Positions 13,978 through 14,291 of a stretch of DNA of 14,291 nt are shown here, in pieces (positions within the stretch are counted from its first letter, which is position 1; each line of letters begins with the position of its first letter). The notes beneath the pieces were generated by a model. That model saw only the letters and a list, made by a program, of their open reading frames with translations. It searched no databases and was not told where the DNA came from. The position numbers were made by a program, and so were the translations under genes. The stretch is from Blastocatellia bacterium (GTDB taxonomy: Bacteria; Acidobacteriota; Blastocatellia; Chloracidobacteriales; JADJPF01), in contig JAEUQL010000038.1 in assembly GCA_016789295.1 (NCBI GenBank), positions 1 to 14,291 of the forward strand, read 5' to 3'.

Positions 13978-14241
13978 GATTTGACCTCCCAACTTTATTC
14001 TGTAGATTCTACATTTTACTCTATTGCCAATTGTTCAGTTGCAAAATGTCGTCTACTATTGGATTTATGGAACTGAGCTGTGTGCTTTAAGTTTAACTTT
14101 TCGGCTCAATTTCTGAAAATTTTTTGTAGTGTTGCAAGGTTAACTCAAAGATTGTGGCTAAAGAGTTCTATCTGTATGCTAATATTGGCTTTGTTCAAGT
14201 AAACCAGTTTCGAAATCTCCAAATGTTTAAGGACAGCAAGT
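13978..14241. promoter_or_regulatory. Divergent intergenic region
   Basis: This interval separates the TraB/GumN operon (minus) from the gene starting at 14242 (plus). It holds an odd palindrome GTAGA-T-TCTAC (14002-14012) close to the minus-strand start, which could be an operator. A plus-strand promoter candidate is TTGTGG (14152-14157) with TATGCT (14175-14180), spacer 17 bp. No gene is seen in it. Confidence 0.4.
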
Positions 14242-14291
14242 ATGAAAAGAGTGATGGTTTGTGTCTTCTTAATGAGTCTTCTTTTAATGAG
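14242..14291 (+). CDS. Start of an exported protein, 3'-truncated
   Basis: ATG 14242 is preceded by AAGGA (14229-14233). The visible residues, MKRVMVCVFLMSLLLM, form a typical signal-peptide start with a basic n-region and hydrophobic core. The frame is open to the end of the window. Nothing more can be said about the product. Confidence 0.6.
   Translation, partial: MKRVMVCVFLMSLLLM

Noticed and set aside
1..14291. CRISPR array, tRNA or rRNA genes
   Set aside because: No regularly spaced direct repeats of CRISPR length, cloverleaf with a TTCGA-type arm, or rRNA core segment was seen. The 21-bp tandem repeat has no spacers.

Overview
The window looks like chromosomal DNA from an AT-rich, probably Gram-negative bacterium. 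The evidence is a lipoprotein-type binding protein with its ABC importer, several Sec signal peptides, good Shine-Dalgarno sequences, and some GTG/TTG starts. The C-terminal tail of the hybrid histidine kinase and the full-length small patatin resemble proteins I associate with Cyanobacteria and their non-photosynthetic relatives. That placement is weak inference; no rRNA or other marker is present.

Region 1 (1-3004) is an accessory, decayed stretch. It holds the 3' part of a Yellow/major-royal-jelly-type beta-propeller gene, then a non-coding patch with a 21-bp tandem repeat. Next comes a broken ORF that starts as an IS982-type transposase and continues as unrelated helical sequence. An apparently intact parDE-type toxin-antitoxin pair follows on the minus strand, with three helically phased TTGTAGT sites over its promoter. 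Directly upstream lie the remains of a second toxin-antitoxin pair (VapBC type). About 530 bp of AT-rich DNA without a convincing gene closes the region.

Region 2 (3005-8954) holds an 864-residue patatin-like lipase with a ~460-residue N-terminal part of unknown type (minus strand). Divergent from it is a four-gene operon: a BtuF-like lipoprotein, a FecCD/BtuC permease, a BtuD-like ATPase and a small exported protein with a molybdopterin-oxidoreductase-type fold. The importer resembles vitamin B12 systems, but the fourth gene leaves open a metal or oxyanion substrate.

Region 3 (8984-11243) holds a soluble REC-HisKA-HATPase-REC hybrid kinase (minus strand) and, divergent from it, a 430-bp gene-free interval dense in hairpins. 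A promoter, a run of stem-loops and a weak terminator-like hairpin suggest a ~190-nt structured RNA. It is followed by a nested hairpin that recalls IS200/IS605 right ends.

Region 4 (11244-14291) holds a second, compact patatin (plus), tail-to-tail and overlapping with a TIGR04282-type glycosyltransferase. The latter is cotranscribed with an upstream TraB/GumN-family exported protein (minus). A new plus-strand gene, starting with a signal peptide, begins at the right edge.

The points most worth a second look are the candidate RNA at 10880-11075, the phased operator of the parDE pair, the dead toxin-antitoxin module that appears to have lost exactly the start/stop overlap, and the long unknown N-terminus of the large patatin.
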